A stretch of DNA of 64,000 nt from an uncultured Roseovarius sp. (GCA_951812895.1 OX638333.1:2336001-2400000), one strand, 5' to 3'; counted from the first letter of the stretch, positions 27,836 to 37,490 are shown. Made by a program: numbers and translations. The notes: generated from the sequence alone by a model not told the origin.

Positions 27836-27885
27836 CGCTGGACACATATGTATAAGGTAATGTAGCTAGACATTAATGTCCAGCG
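27836..27885. promoter_or_regulatory. Paired dyads in the dddP-copy-2/flavoprotein divergent promoter
   Basis: CGCTGGACA (27836-27844) and TGTCCAGCG (27877-27885) are exact inverse copies with centres 41 bp apart, about four helical turns. Inside lie the palindromes ACATATGT (27844-27851) and GACATTAATGTC (27869-27880); the latter extends to an 18-bp dyad with one mismatch. A TetR regulator encoded at 31893 is a candidate binder; this is inference. Confidence 0.55.
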
Positions 27886-27937
27886 ATTCGGTGCCCACTT
27901 CAGGGCCCGGCTTGATCAACTGCTTCGGGAGGAACAG

Positions 27938-30337
27938 ATGAAATCTCATTACAGAGCTGTGGTGATCGGGGGCGGCGTCGTCGGCGCCTCTGTTTTGTAC
28001 CACCTTGCCAAGTTTGGTTGGTCCGAAGTGGCATTGATCGAACGCGATGTGCTGACCGCGGGGTCCAGCTGGCACGCGGCGGGTGGCATTCATGCATTGA
28101 ATGCAGACCCCAACATGGCGGCGCTACAGGCCTATACGATTGATCTGTTGTCAGAAGTTGAAAAAGAATCCGGCATTGATATCGGCCTTCACATGACAGG
28201 CGGGATTTCTGCAGCGTCAGATCCTGCGCGTTGGGAATGGATTCAACATGCCTACCGCGTCTTTCAGACCATCGGAATCGAGGATTGCCACCTTCTGACC
28301 CCTGAAGAGATTAAAGCCAAAGTGCCGATTATGGACACCGATGGCATCATCGGCGGCCTGTGGGCGGATCGCGAAGGATATGTGGACACGACCGGAACCG
28401 TACACGCCTACGCACGTGCAGCCAAAAAACGTGGCGCCGATGTCATCGAAAAGAACCGTGTCGTGGATTTGAACTGGACGGGTTCTGAATGGCAGATCGT
28501 GACCGAAAAAGGCACCATCACGGCCGAACACGTAGTAAACGCTGCCGGACTTTGGGCAAAGCAGATGGGCCGGATGGTTGGCCTTGATCTGCCGGTTACC
28601 CCGTTGGCGCATCACTATTTTCTGACCGAGAGCATTCCACAGGTTCAGGAACTCGATTTCGAGATGCCCATGACTATGGACCTCGAAGGGTTCACTTATA
28701 TGCGGCAGGATAAAAAGGGCATTCTGATCGGTATTTATGAGCAGAACTTTCAACATTGGATGATGGATGGCGCGCCGTGGAACTACGGTATCGAGCTCTT
28801 GCAGGAAGACCCGGACCGCATCGAAAATGAACTGATGTGCGCCTTTAACCGCTATCCCTGCCTCAATGACGTGGGGATTCAAAGCTGGGTTAATGGTGCA
28901 TTCACCTTTTCGCCAGACGGCAATCCGCTGGTTGGCCCATCCCGCTCAGTGCCGAATTATTGGCTGGCCTGTGGTGTAATGGCCGGATTTCTTCAGGGTG
29001 GTGGTGTAGGTAAGACACTGGCAGAATGGATGATCCACGGAGAGACCGAAGCAGACGCCTGGCCGATGGATATTGCGCGCTATGGCGAGTTTGCCTCGAA
29101 CAAAGACTACATTCGCCAAACCACCGGCCAGTTCTATTCACGCCGTTTCGTGATGACCTACCCGAATGAACAATTACCAGCTGGCCGCCCCCTGAAAATG
29201 GCCCCTGCACATTCGGAAATGACCGCGGCGGGCTGTCGTTGGGGATGCACCTGGGGCCTTGAAACACCGCTCTACTTTGCACCCGAAGGGTTTGAGGAAG
29301 CACCAAGTCTGAAGCGATCCAACGCCCATGACATCGTCGCGGCAGAATGCAAGGCCGCGCGTGAGGCGGCGGGACTGCTGGACATCACAGGCTTTTCCCG
29401 GTTCGAAATCACCGGCCCCAATGCCGAAGCCTGGCTTGATAAATTGATGGCCTCAAAACTGCCCTCCCCGGGCCGGGCCAAGCTCGCCCCGATGCTGGGT
29501 GAGGATGGCAAGCTCAAAGGTGATTTGACCGTATTCAATTGGGGCAAAGGTGTCTGGTGGATCATGGGCAGCTATTACCTGCGGGAATGGCAGATGCGTT
29601 GGTTCCATGATCACATGGAGGACGGCGTTGTTGTGCGTGATCTGGCCGATGATATTTGTGGTTTCTCAATCTCTGGCCCGAATGCACGCAAGATCATGCA
29701 GACCCTCACCGATCAGGACATTGGCGCGCTTAAATTCATGGGCTGCGCAGAGTTCGATCTGGGCTTGGTCCGCGCCAAGGTTGGCCGGCTGTCTGTCACG
29801 GGTGAGTTGGGCTATGAAATTCATTGCAAAGCCAATGAACATATCGCTGTGCGGCGTATGCTGCTCGAATCTGGGGCTGATCATGGCATACGGGAAGTCG
29901 GATTTAATGCCCTGCTAAGTCTGCGCATTGAAAAAAGCTTTGGCATTTGGTCCGCGGAATTCACCCAAGGGTACACAGCTGCCGAAACCGGTATGGATCG
30001 TTGGATCGACTGGGGGAAAGACTTCATCGGCAAAAAGGCGGCGTTGATCGAACGCCAAACCGGCCCCGCCCGCGTGCTCGTCACACTTGCAATTGACAGC
30101 GATGATGCTGACGCGACGGGCTATGAACCGGTTTGGGCGGATGGCAAACGGATCGGCTTTGTCACCTCAGGCGCGTACGGGCATACGCTGCAGTCATCGC
30201 TGGCCATGGCGTTGGTTGATCCTGCGCAGGCCACTCCCGGCACTGAGCTTTCGGTACACATTGTTGGCGTTGAGAAAGCGGCGAAGGTTCTGGCGCCGTC
30301 ACCTTACGACCCCCAAGGACAGGCGATGAGAGGCTGA
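27938..30337 (+). CDS. FAD-dependent dimethylglycine/sarcosine dehydrogenase-like protein with GcvT domains
   Basis: The 799-residue protein has an N-terminal FAD-binding DAO domain (VIGGGVVGASVLYHLAK near residue 8, about 5-365), a linker domain and C-terminal GcvT folate-binding domains (about 425-795). This architecture oxidatively demethylates N-methyl amino acids such as dimethylglycine or sarcosine and passes the one-carbon unit to tetrahydrofolate. SWHAAGG, the flavin-attachment region of the family, is present. It is followed by an MttB-family gene one base away and is divergent from the frameshifted dddP. The exact substrate is uncertain. Confidence 0.92.
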   Translation: MKSHYRAVVIGGGVVGASVLYHLAKFGWSEVALIERDVLTAGSSWHAAGGIHALNADPNMAALQAYTIDLLSEVEKESGIDIGLHMTGGISAASDPARWEWIQHAYRVFQTIGIEDCHLLTPEEIKAKVPIMDTDGIIGGLWADREGYVDTTGTVHAYARAAKKRGADVIEKNRVVDLNWTGSEWQIVTEKGTITAEHVVNAAGLWAKQMGRMVGLDLPVTPLAHHYFLTESIPQVQELDFEMPMTMDLEGFTYMRQDKKGILIGIYEQNFQHWMMDGAPWNYGIELLQEDPDRIENELMCAFNRYPCLNDVGIQSWVNGAFTFSPDGNPLVGPSRSVPNYWLACGVMAGFLQGGGVGKTLAEWMIHGETEADAWPMDIARYGEFASNKDYIRQTTGQFYSRRFVMTYPNEQLPAGRPLKMAPAHSEMTAAGCRWGCTWGLETPLYFAPEGFEEAPSLKRSNAHDIVAAECKAAREAAGLLDITGFSRFEITGPNAEAWLDKLMASKLPSPGRAKLAPMLGEDGKLKGDLTVFNWGKGVWWIMGSYYLREWQMRWFHDHMEDGVVVRDLADDICGFSISGPNARKIMQTLTDQDIGALKFMGCAEFDLGLVRAKVGRLSVTGELGYEIHCKANEHIAVRRMLLESGADHGIREVGFNALLSLRIEKSFGIWSAEFTQGYTAAETGMDRWIDWGKDFIGKKAALIERQTGPARVLVTLAIDSDDADATGYEPVWADGKRIGFVTSGAYGHTLQSSLAMALVDPAQATPGTELSVHIVGVEKAAKVLAPSPYDPQGQAMRG

Positions 30338-30338
30338 T

Positions 30339-31889
30339 ATGGCAGAAGCAAGAGCAAGACGTGGCCGCCGGGGTCGCAATGGTGCGGGGGCTGACACCTC
30401 CGAAGCCGCCAATCGCAATGTCAATTACCGCCAGCTGAAAAACCCGTTTCAGCCGGTCAGCACGATCTCGGATGACGAGGTGCAGGCGATCCACAACACG
30501 GCACTACGTGTGCTTGAAGAGTTGGGGATCAAAGTGCTGCTTCCCGAAGCGCGAGAGATTTTCAAGGCGACAGGTGCACGTGTGAACGAGACAGACGAGA
30601 TGGTCTTTATCGGTCGCGACATTGTCGAGGCCGCTATTGCCAGCGCACCACGGTCTTTCAAACTGCGCGGCGCCAACCGCAACAGCGATGTTGTGATGGA
30701 GCTGGGCAGCCTGTCCTTTCAGCCCGGTGGTGGCGTTCCCAACATCACCGATCTGGAACGGGGCAGACGACCCGGCTCTCTGGAAAGTTACCGCGAGATG
30801 ATCCGCCTGACGCAGCATTTCGATATCTTCCATCTCGTGGGCCCGTCGGTCGAGCCACAGGACAGCCCTGTGCATCTGCGCCATTACGACACGATGCAGA
30901 TGCAGCTGTTGGAATGTGAGAAGATCCCGTTCGCCTTCTCACGCGGGACGCCACAGGTGATGGATTGTTTTGAGATGGTGCAGCAGTTTCGCGGTGTAAG
31001 CGATGCTGAATTCCGGGCCGCCCCCCATTGCTACACGATCATCAATTCCAACTCTCCCCGGATGCTGGACATACCAATGGCTCAGGGGCTGATTGACTTT
31101 GCACGCAACTGGCAAATGTCGATCCTGACGCCCTTTACCCTGATGGGGGCGATGGCACCAATCACTGTGGCCGGTGCACTGACCCTCAGCCATGCCGAGG
31201 CGCTGGCGGGCCTAACGCTGACCCAATTGGTGCAGCCCGGATCACCCGTAATGTACGGCACGTTCACCTCGAATGTGGATATGAAATCCGGCTCGCCCGC
31301 GTTTGGAACGCCAGAGCATTTCCGGGCAAGCACCGTCGCAGGGCAACTCGCCCGGTTGCTTGGGCTGCCGTGGCGTTGCGCCGGGGGGTCCGCTGCGAAT
31401 ATCAACGATGCACAGGCCGCCAATGAATCTCAGCTGGGGGTCTGGGGCTGTGTACTGGGCGGGGCCACAACGGTTGTGCATTCTGCCGGCTGGCTGGAAG
31501 GGGGGCTGACAGTATCGCTCGAGAAGATCATTACCGACGCAGAGGTCTTGCAGATGGTGGCCGACCTTTGTCAGTGCACCAAGGCGGGTCTCGATGAAAT
31601 CGGGTTCGATGCACTGACCGAGGTTCAGCCCGGCGGGCACTTCTTCTCTGCCGGGCAAACCATGGCCCGCTACAAGACTGAATTCTATCAACCTCTGGTC
31701 GCCGACTGGTCAAACTTCGGCAATTGGAGCGAGGCCGGATCAATAGACGCCAACAATCGCGCAACAGGGATTTGGAAACGCATCGTAAGCAACGCCCCCA
31801 ACCTGTCACACACACCAGACAGTATCGGAGCCTTGCAGGACTTTATCGCACATCGTACCAGTGAAGGTGGCGCCCCACCAGAAAGCTGA
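30339..31889 (+). CDS. MttB-family trimethylamine/betaine:corrinoid methyltransferase (non-pyrrolysine)
   Basis: The 516-residue protein aligns with the MttB superfamily: HNTALRVLEELGIKV, GGGVPNITDLERGRR, LTPFTLMGAMAPITVAGAL, QLVQPGSPVMYGTFTSN and CVLGGATTVVHSAGWLEGG. No in-frame UAG occurs, so it is a non-pyrrolysine member; characterised relatives demethylate glycine betaine or related quaternary amines to a corrinoid protein. No corrinoid protein gene is adjacent. The Arg/Gly-rich N-terminus is unconserved. It starts one base after the flavoprotein stop and is followed by a TetR gene. Confidence 0.92.
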   Translation: MAEARARRGRRGRNGAGADTSEAANRNVNYRQLKNPFQPVSTISDDEVQAIHNTALRVLEELGIKVLLPEAREIFKATGARVNETDEMVFIGRDIVEAAIASAPRSFKLRGANRNSDVVMELGSLSFQPGGGVPNITDLERGRRPGSLESYREMIRLTQHFDIFHLVGPSVEPQDSPVHLRHYDTMQMQLLECEKIPFAFSRGTPQVMDCFEMVQQFRGVSDAEFRAAPHCYTIINSNSPRMLDIPMAQGLIDFARNWQMSILTPFTLMGAMAPITVAGALTLSHAEALAGLTLTQLVQPGSPVMYGTFTSNVDMKSGSPAFGTPEHFRASTVAGQLARLLGLPWRCAGGSAANINDAQAANESQLGVWGCVLGGATTVVHSAGWLEGGLTVSLEKIITDAEVLQMVADLCQCTKAGLDEIGFDALTEVQPGGHFFSAGQTMARYKTEFYQPLVADWSNFGNWSEAGSIDANNRATGIWKRIVSNAPNLSHTPDSIGALQDFIAHRTSEGGAPPES

Positions 31890-31892
31890 AAT

Positions 31893-32570
31893 ATGACAAA
31901 GGCAAGGACAAAACAGTTCATCACCGACCGCTCTGAGGCGAACCACGCCCCACCGGTCAACATGCGGGTGACGCGTGAAGATTGGCTGAACCTGGCCCTG
32001 GACACGCTGATCAGCGATGGTGTTGAGCAGGTAAAGGTGCTGTCTCTGCGAGAAAAGCTAGGGGTCAGCCGGTCCAGTTTCTATTGGTATTTCAAATCCC
32101 GGCAAGAACTGCTGGATGCGCTGTTGCAACACTGGCAGGACACCAACACCTTGGCATTGGTCAAACAGGCCAACAGCCCTGCCGCTTCAATTACCGAGGC
32201 CGTCTGCAACATTTTCAAATGCACCGTAGACCCCTCGCTGTTCGACAATGCACTGGATTTTGCGATCCGCGATTGGGCACGGCGTTCGGGCAAGGTGCGG
32301 CATATTCTGGACCAGTCAGACGAAACCCGACTGGCCGCCCTGACAGCAATGTTCGAACGCTTCAGTTACGAAACCGCGGATGCACAAACACGCGCACGGG
32401 TGCTGTATTACATGCAGATTGGCTATGAAGAGGCCGATTTGAACGAGCCGTTGGGGCAACGGATGTTGCTGGTTCCAAACTATCTGAAGGTCTTTACCGG
32501 GCGCGATGCGAAACAAAGCGAGATCGACAGTTTTACAGAATACGCAGAGGCTATGAATGCTGTTGGCTGA
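31893..32570 (+). CDS. TetR-family transcriptional regulator
   Basis: The 225-residue protein has a TetR DNA-binding domain at about residues 26-75 (TREDWLNLALDTLISDGVEQ, then LREKLGVSRSSFYWYFKSRQ), with a divergent all-helical ligand domain behind it. It starts 3 bp after the MttB-family stop, so it is the last gene of the flavoprotein-MttB operon and probably its regulator. The dyads at 27836-27885 are candidate operators. The effector is not predictable. Confidence 0.93.
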   Translation: MTKARTKQFITDRSEANHAPPVNMRVTREDWLNLALDTLISDGVEQVKVLSLREKLGVSRSSFYWYFKSRQELLDALLQHWQDTNTLALVKQANSPAASITEAVCNIFKCTVDPSLFDNALDFAIRDWARRSGKVRHILDQSDETRLAALTAMFERFSYETADAQTRARVLYYMQIGYEEADLNEPLGQRMLLVPNYLKVFTGRDAKQSEIDSFTEYAEAMNAVG

Positions 32571-32621
32571 GTTTCTGAGAGCCACGCTTTGATTTTGTTC
32601 AGCAAGTTGTAGCCGGTCCGT

Positions 32622-33527
32622 TTAGTGCGCAGCTTCAAACAGTAGTTTTTCGAAAGTTTGCCCAACGAGATTAAGATCAGCGCCGCGTTTCTTTGCGACC
32701 TTGAGTTCCGAGGGTTGATCGTACTCACCGCCGCCCACCGAAAACAGTTTTCCATCTCGCACCCAAACATTTGCAAAATGCTCTGGCAGGAATCCGATAT
32801 ATCTACCTGTTAGAATGAGATGCGCGATACCTTCGATCTGGTGCGCATGGGCGTTTGTCTTCAGGCTTCTTGAAATGGGTGCGACTTCGCGCTCTCTCAG
32901 ATAAGTTCGTTTGGCGTAGAGAGAGCTTTTCAAAAGTTTAGGGATTTTTGAGGTGTCATTTTCCCCAAACAGCGAATGCCCCTGCGCACAGTAAAGCCCC
33001 ATTTTTTCGTACCCTATTGTTTCATAAATCAATCCGGGCTTGTGCTTGTGAAACACTCCGATTCCCAAAGACACGCGCATGTCCTGCACTGCCATTTCGA
33101 TGTCGTCAGGTGCGAGTGATGACAGCTCAATCGTTACATTCGGGGCCTTATCCACAAAGCGTTGCAAAGCCGTTGAGAAGGCCGACATATCGTTGAAGAC
33201 CCAGTTATCAACCACGGCAACCGAAAGGTTACCCACCAGCTTTCCTCGGGACCCGTCAATTGTTTCCCCAAATTCTCGTACAGACGCAAACAAGCGTTGA
33301 GTTGCCCGGTATACCAGCTCTCCTTTCTCGGTTAGCCGAAAACCTGAACGGCCGCGTTGACAAAGCTTCATGCCCAATCGTATTTCCAGATCGGAAATCT
33401 GCCGCGAAATCGTCGATTGCGAGACATTCAGTTCAATCTGGGCTGCTGAAAATCCACGTGCTTCGGCGACGGTCGTAAACACGTAAAGCAGGTGCAAATC
33501 AGATTTGGATAGGTCTGGCGGGAGCAT
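32622..33527 (-). CDS. LysR-family transcriptional regulator
   Basis: The 301-residue protein from the ATG at 33527 has the LysR winged helix-turn-helix (LHLLYVFTTVAEARGFSAAQ, then LNVSQSTISRQISDLEIRLG) and a two-lobed effector domain. Upstream in-frame ATGs would add 30 unrelated residues. It is divergent from the amidinohydrolase-type gene at 33630 and likely controls that catabolic gene set. An imperfect dyad sits directly upstream of its start codon. Confidence 0.93.
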   Translation of the reverse strand: MLPPDLSKSDLHLLYVFTTVAEARGFSAAQIELNVSQSTISRQISDLEIRLGMKLCQRGRSGFRLTEKGELVYRATQRLFASVREFGETIDGSRGKLVGNLSVAVVDNWVFNDMSAFSTALQRFVDKAPNVTIELSSLAPDDIEMAVQDMRVSLGIGVFHKHKPGLIYETIGYEKMGLYCAQGHSLFGENDTSKIPKLLKSSLYAKRTYLREREVAPISRSLKTNAHAHQIEGIAHLILTGRYIGFLPEHFANVWVRDGKLFSVGGGEYDQPSELKVAKKRGADLNLVGQTFEKLLFEAAH

Positions 33528-33528
33528 T

Positions 33529-33548
33529 ATATGTATATCTATGCATAT
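33529..33548. promoter_or_regulatory. Imperfect dyad next to the LysR start
   Basis: ATATGTAT and ATGCATAT match as inverse repeats in seven of eight positions around ATCT. It begins one base upstream of the LysR ATG and about 80 bp from the divergent gene, which fits an autorepression site. Confidence 0.4.
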
Positions 33549-33629
33549 ATGAATTCTTCCTTCGTAATTTAATACATCAATTATCCATGTCAATCTGCCC
33601 CCAGTTAAACACCGCACAAAGGTCTGATT

Positions 33630-34523
33630 ATGATGGATGGGTCGCAGCCTATTTCGAAATGGGGCATCAACAACGATTACGCGAAACTAACAGATGTTCT
33701 GTTGGGCAAGCCCGAGTTCTACCGTTGGGTCGAGGCAGGCCCGCTGATCGGGCGGACGCTGGCGAATGCGGACAAAACCGGATTTCGGTTTGATCTGCAA
33801 CTCGCGATGAAACAACACGCCGAAATGGTTTCGATCTACGAAGAGAACGGCGTTGCCTGCCACTATCTTGAGGCCGACGAGGCCCTGCACCGTAATTTCT
33901 TTGCCCGTGACAGCTCTGCCATGACTCCATGGGGACCACTTGTTTGTCACATGCAGCTGAAATGTCGCCGGGCAGATTATGCGACTGTGATCAAATTCTA
34001 TCAGGCGCATGGCATCCCGATTTGGCAATTCGCCACGGCTGGGCATTTTGAGGGCGGGGATTTCAATATCATCGCCCCCGGCAAAGTGCTGATCGGATAT
34101 TGCGGCGAACGTTCAGAAAAAGAAGGCAGCGAACAAGTGGCTGATTTTGTTCGCGCCGAAGGATGGGAGGCTGTTGTCGCCCCCATCAGCCGTGAATTTG
34201 TCCATATGGATGGGCTGATCGTGCCATTGGCGGACAAGCTGGCCGTGGCCTGCATTGACGCGATGGAACCGTGGTTGGTGGACGTCGTGCGCGGCTGGGG
34301 GATCGAGATTGTCGACGTCGCATATCGCGAGGCGAAAAATCTAGGCGTTAACCTTGTTGCACTGGGCGACGGAAAGGTTCTGTCGATGGCTGGCGCGGAT
34401 GAACTGAACGCCAAGATGCGGGCATTGGGATTTGAAGTTTATGATCCAGACATGTCGATGTTCACCTTGGGTGGTGGCGGGGTGCATTGCCTGAGCCAGG
34501 CGCTTTGTCGCGAAGACGCATGA
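33630..34523 (+). CDS. Dimethylarginine dimethylaminohydrolase/arginine deiminase family protein
   Basis: The 297-residue protein has the guanidino-modifying (pentein) fold. Seen motifs: HFEGGDFN around 139-146 (substrate-binding Glu and Asp), FVHMDGLIVPL with H192 and D194, and GGGGVHCLSQALCRE at the end with C287 as the probable nucleophile. Family members hydrolyse arginine, methylarginines or agmatine, usually giving citrulline and ammonia or methylamine. The exact substrate is open. It overlaps the next gene by 4 bp. Confidence 0.88.
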   Translation: MMDGSQPISKWGINNDYAKLTDVLLGKPEFYRWVEAGPLIGRTLANADKTGFRFDLQLAMKQHAEMVSIYEENGVACHYLEADEALHRNFFARDSSAMTPWGPLVCHMQLKCRRADYATVIKFYQAHGIPIWQFATAGHFEGGDFNIIAPGKVLIGYCGERSEKEGSEQVADFVRAEGWEAVVAPISREFVHMDGLIVPLADKLAVACIDAMEPWLVDVVRGWGIEIVDVAYREAKNLGVNLVALGDGKVLSMAGADELNAKMRALGFEVYDPDMSMFTLGGGGVHCLSQALCREDA

Positions 34524-35806
34524 CCGAAGGTCTTAGGATAAACGGTCGCCGTTTATGGCAATCGATCATGGATATGGCAAAAATCGACGCCTTGCCGGGT
34601 GGCGGGTGCGGACGCCTTACCTTGACCGATGGTGATCGTCTGGCACGTGATCTGTTAACCACTTGGTGTCACGCGGCAGGGTGCAGTGTCACCTTTGACA
34701 GGCTCGGCAACATGTTTGCCAGGCGCTTAGGCCAGGACAATACATTGCCTCCCATTGGGATTGGCAGCCATCTCGACACCCAACCGCACGGGGGTAAATT
34801 CGATGGCGTATACGGCGTTTTAGCAGGGTTGGAGATTGTCCGCACTCTGAACGATCACAACATTGAAACCGACGCGCCGATTGAAGTGGTCAACTGGACC
34901 AACGAAGAAGGCGCACGCTTTGCTCCGGCCATGTTGTGTTCAGGTGTATATGCCGGGTTGTTCGATCTGGATTTCGCCTTGAACCGTATTGACTCAGAAG
35001 GTCGTCGCTTTGAAGATGAATTGGCGCGGATTGGATATGCTGGTGATGAGCTCTGTGGGGCACATAAACTGGGCGCTTTTCTGGAGGCGCATATCGAACA
35101 AGGCCCGATCTTGGAGCGCCATGAGGAGGTGATTGGAGTGGTTACGGGTGGTCAAGGGCAACGTTGGTATGACGTGACCGTAACCGGCCGGGACGCACAC
35201 TCCGGATCGACGCCGATGCAAGGGCGGCAAGACGCTCTTGTTTCAGCTGCACGGTTGGTGTTGGCGGTGCGAAAGATTGCAAAGGCTCATGCGCCGGACA
35301 GCGTTGGAACGGTTGGCGAGATGCATATTGTTCCCAATTCGCGCAATACAATTCCTGGCGAGGTTCGGTTCACGATCGATTTCCGAAACCCGGATGACGC
35401 GGTTTTGTCGACCATGGATACAGCGCTGCGAAAAGCGGTGGCGGCCGAGACAGAAGCCAGGATTGATCTTGAAATGATCTGGCATAATCCACCGGTACAA
35501 TTCGACGCGGATTGCATCAACGCCGTCCATGGCGCCACGAAATCGTTGGGTTATTCTTACCGCAGGATGGTTTCTGGTGCCGGCCACGATGCCTGTCAGG
35601 TCGCGCGCAAAGTTCCGACTGCAATGGTGTTTGTCCCCTGCAAGGACGGTATCAGCCACAACGAAGCCGAAAGCGCGGAACCGGACCATCTTGAAGCAGG
35701 TTGTAACGTCCTGCTGAACGCGGCACTTCGCCTGTCGTCTACAACCCACCATCCATCGGTACATACAAATAAAAACCACGCCCGTGAAACGTTTGAACGG
35801 GCATAA
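34520..35806 (+). CDS. M20 N-carbamoyl-L-amino acid hydrolase/allantoate amidohydrolase-like
   Basis: The 428-residue enzyme from ATG 34520 (overlapping the previous stop as ATGA) has the dizinc M20 signatures: GIGSHLDTQPHGGKFDGVYG, NWTNEEGARFAP with the catalytic Glu, EAHIEQGPIL, VTGGQGQRWYDVTVTG, and SGAGHDACQ near the C-terminus. Family members release CO2 and ammonia from N-carbamoyl amino acids or ureido compounds. Coupled to the guanidino hydrolase, it could act on a carbamoyl-type (ureido) product such as a citrulline-like compound; that is inference. Confidence 0.9.
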   Translation: MTEGLRINGRRLWQSIMDMAKIDALPGGGCGRLTLTDGDRLARDLLTTWCHAAGCSVTFDRLGNMFARRLGQDNTLPPIGIGSHLDTQPHGGKFDGVYGVLAGLEIVRTLNDHNIETDAPIEVVNWTNEEGARFAPAMLCSGVYAGLFDLDFALNRIDSEGRRFEDELARIGYAGDELCGAHKLGAFLEAHIEQGPILERHEEVIGVVTGGQGQRWYDVTVTGRDAHSGSTPMQGRQDALVSAARLVLAVRKIAKAHAPDSVGTVGEMHIVPNSRNTIPGEVRFTIDFRNPDDAVLSTMDTALRKAVAAETEARIDLEMIWHNPPVQFDADCINAVHGATKSLGYSYRRMVSGAGHDACQVARKVPTAMVFVPCKDGISHNEAESAEPDHLEAGCNVLLNAALRLSSTTHHPSVHTNKNHARETFERA

Positions 35807-35833
35807 CTTTCCAACAAATCCAGGGAGGATGAC

Positions 35834-37429
35834 ATGGAAACACTAAACAAACTGACCAGCCAGTTGAAATCGAGCAGACTATCCAGGCGCGGCTTTATGC
35901 AACAGGGGCTTGCCGCCGGTGTCAGCTTGTCAGCTCTTTCACTCGCCGCTGACAAAGTTTACGCCGCCACGCCCAAGAAGGGTGGGCACCTCAGAGTGGC
36001 AAAGGGCCATGGTTCAACAACGGATGCTCTTGATCCGGGCATAATCGAAAACGGATACACGATCGGTCTTTCACTGGGCGGCTATCAGGGTTACCTCACT
36101 CAGATCGGAGGTGATGGCAGCCTGCAGCCTTCATTGGCTGAGTCGTGGGAAGCATCCGCTGACGCCAAAACCTGGACGTTCAAGATGCGTGATGGGTTGG
36201 AATTCCATAACGGCCGCAGCGTAACTGCTGCAGACGTTGTTGCATCAATCAACCATCACCGCGGCGAAGATTCAACTTCCGCCGCAGCACCGCTGGTGTC
36301 ATCGGTGACGGATTTGAGAGCAGATGGCAAAAACGTCGTCGTCGTCGAGCTGGATGCTGGCAACGCAGACTTTCCGTTTATCATGACCGACTACCATTTG
36401 CCGGTGATGCCCGCAAATGAAGACGGTTCGATGAACTGGCAGGACCTTGTGGGATGCGGTGCCTACAAGATTGACAACTATGATGCTGGTGTAAGCACTG
36501 CTTTGTCTCGCCATGCGAACCATTGGTCGGATGATGTGGGTCATGTGGACACAGTTGAGCTGCTTTCGATCATCGACCAAAACGCGCGAACCGCGGCAAT
36601 TGTATCTGGCGATGTACATGTGATTGACCGGGTTGACCTGAAAACCGCCGCTCTGATGGGCCGCAAACCTGGCGTAAACCTGGTCACGGCAACGGGCACT
36701 TTGCATTATTCGCTGCCAATGCTGACCGACACGGCCCCATTTGACGACAACAATATTCGGTTGGCTGTCAAATACGCTGTGAACCGCCAGGAAATCGTCG
36801 ACAAGATCCTGTTTGGATACGGCGAAGTTGGCAACGACCACCCGATAGGTTCAGGACAGCGTTATTTCAACAAGGACCTGCCACAGCGTGAATATGATCC
36901 GGACAAGGCGCGCTATCACCTCAAACAGGCGGGACTTGATTCACTGGCAATCGAGATCAATGCCTCTGAAGCAGCGTTTGCAGGTGCTGTTGATGCGGCG
37001 ATCCTGATCCAGAACTCCGCAAAAGGAGCTGGGATTGAGCTAAAGGTTAACCGTACCCCGAATGACGGCTTCTGGGCCGATCACTGGATCCAGTCGCCCT
37101 TTATCACCAGCTACTGGAGCGGCCGCCCGGTAGAGGATCAGATGTTCTCGACTGCATATCAGAGCGGCGTTTCGTGGAACGAAACCCGTCAATCGCATGA
37201 ACGCTTTGACAAGCTGCTTGTCGACGCACGGGCAGAACTCAACGAAGATACGCGTCGCGCCATGTACTACGAGATGCAGGAAATCGTGCACAACGAAGGT
37301 GGTGCGCTGATTCCGATGTTCGCATCCTATGTCTTTGCCGTGGCCGATAATGTCGGGATGCCGGAACAAATTGCAACCAACTGGGATTTGGACGGCGAAC
37401 GCTGGATGGAACGTTGGTGGCTCACCTGA
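35834..37429 (+). CDS. ABC peptide/nickel-type substrate-binding protein, Tat-exported (SBP 1)
   Basis: The 531-residue protein starts with a twin-arginine signal (SRRGFMQQGLAAGVSL near residue 18), ending around AADKVYA, then the SBP_bac_5 (DppA/OppA) fold: HLRVAKGHGSTTDALDPG, LAESWEASADAKTWTFKMRD and the NRQEIVDKILFGYGEV block. It should capture a peptide-like or amide substrate in the periplasm for ABC import. It lies 27 bp after the M20 gene with a good ribosome site (GGGAGGA) and is followed by a terminator. No permease is adjacent; it may share the one at 41123. Confidence 0.93.
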   Translation: METLNKLTSQLKSSRLSRRGFMQQGLAAGVSLSALSLAADKVYAATPKKGGHLRVAKGHGSTTDALDPGIIENGYTIGLSLGGYQGYLTQIGGDGSLQPSLAESWEASADAKTWTFKMRDGLEFHNGRSVTAADVVASINHHRGEDSTSAAAPLVSSVTDLRADGKNVVVVELDAGNADFPFIMTDYHLPVMPANEDGSMNWQDLVGCGAYKIDNYDAGVSTALSRHANHWSDDVGHVDTVELLSIIDQNARTAAIVSGDVHVIDRVDLKTAALMGRKPGVNLVTATGTLHYSLPMLTDTAPFDDNNIRLAVKYAVNRQEIVDKILFGYGEVGNDHPIGSGQRYFNKDLPQREYDPDKARYHLKQAGLDSLAIEINASEAAFAGAVDAAILIQNSAKGAGIELKVNRTPNDGFWADHWIQSPFITSYWSGRPVEDQMFSTAYQSGVSWNETRQSHERFDKLLVDARAELNEDTRRAMYYEMQEIVHNEGGALIPMFASYVFAVADNVGMPEQIATNWDLDGERWMERWWLT

Positions 37430-37490
37430 TCCGCTGAGATCAAGAGTAGCCGGGTAGCGTCAGTTTCTCTGGTTGTCGCAACCCGGTCAA

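Noticed and set aside
26438-27873. Programmed frameshifting in the second dddP copy
   Set aside because: No slippery heptamer with a downstream structure was recognised; a simple one-base loss in a homopolymer explains the break, and the intact copy has none.
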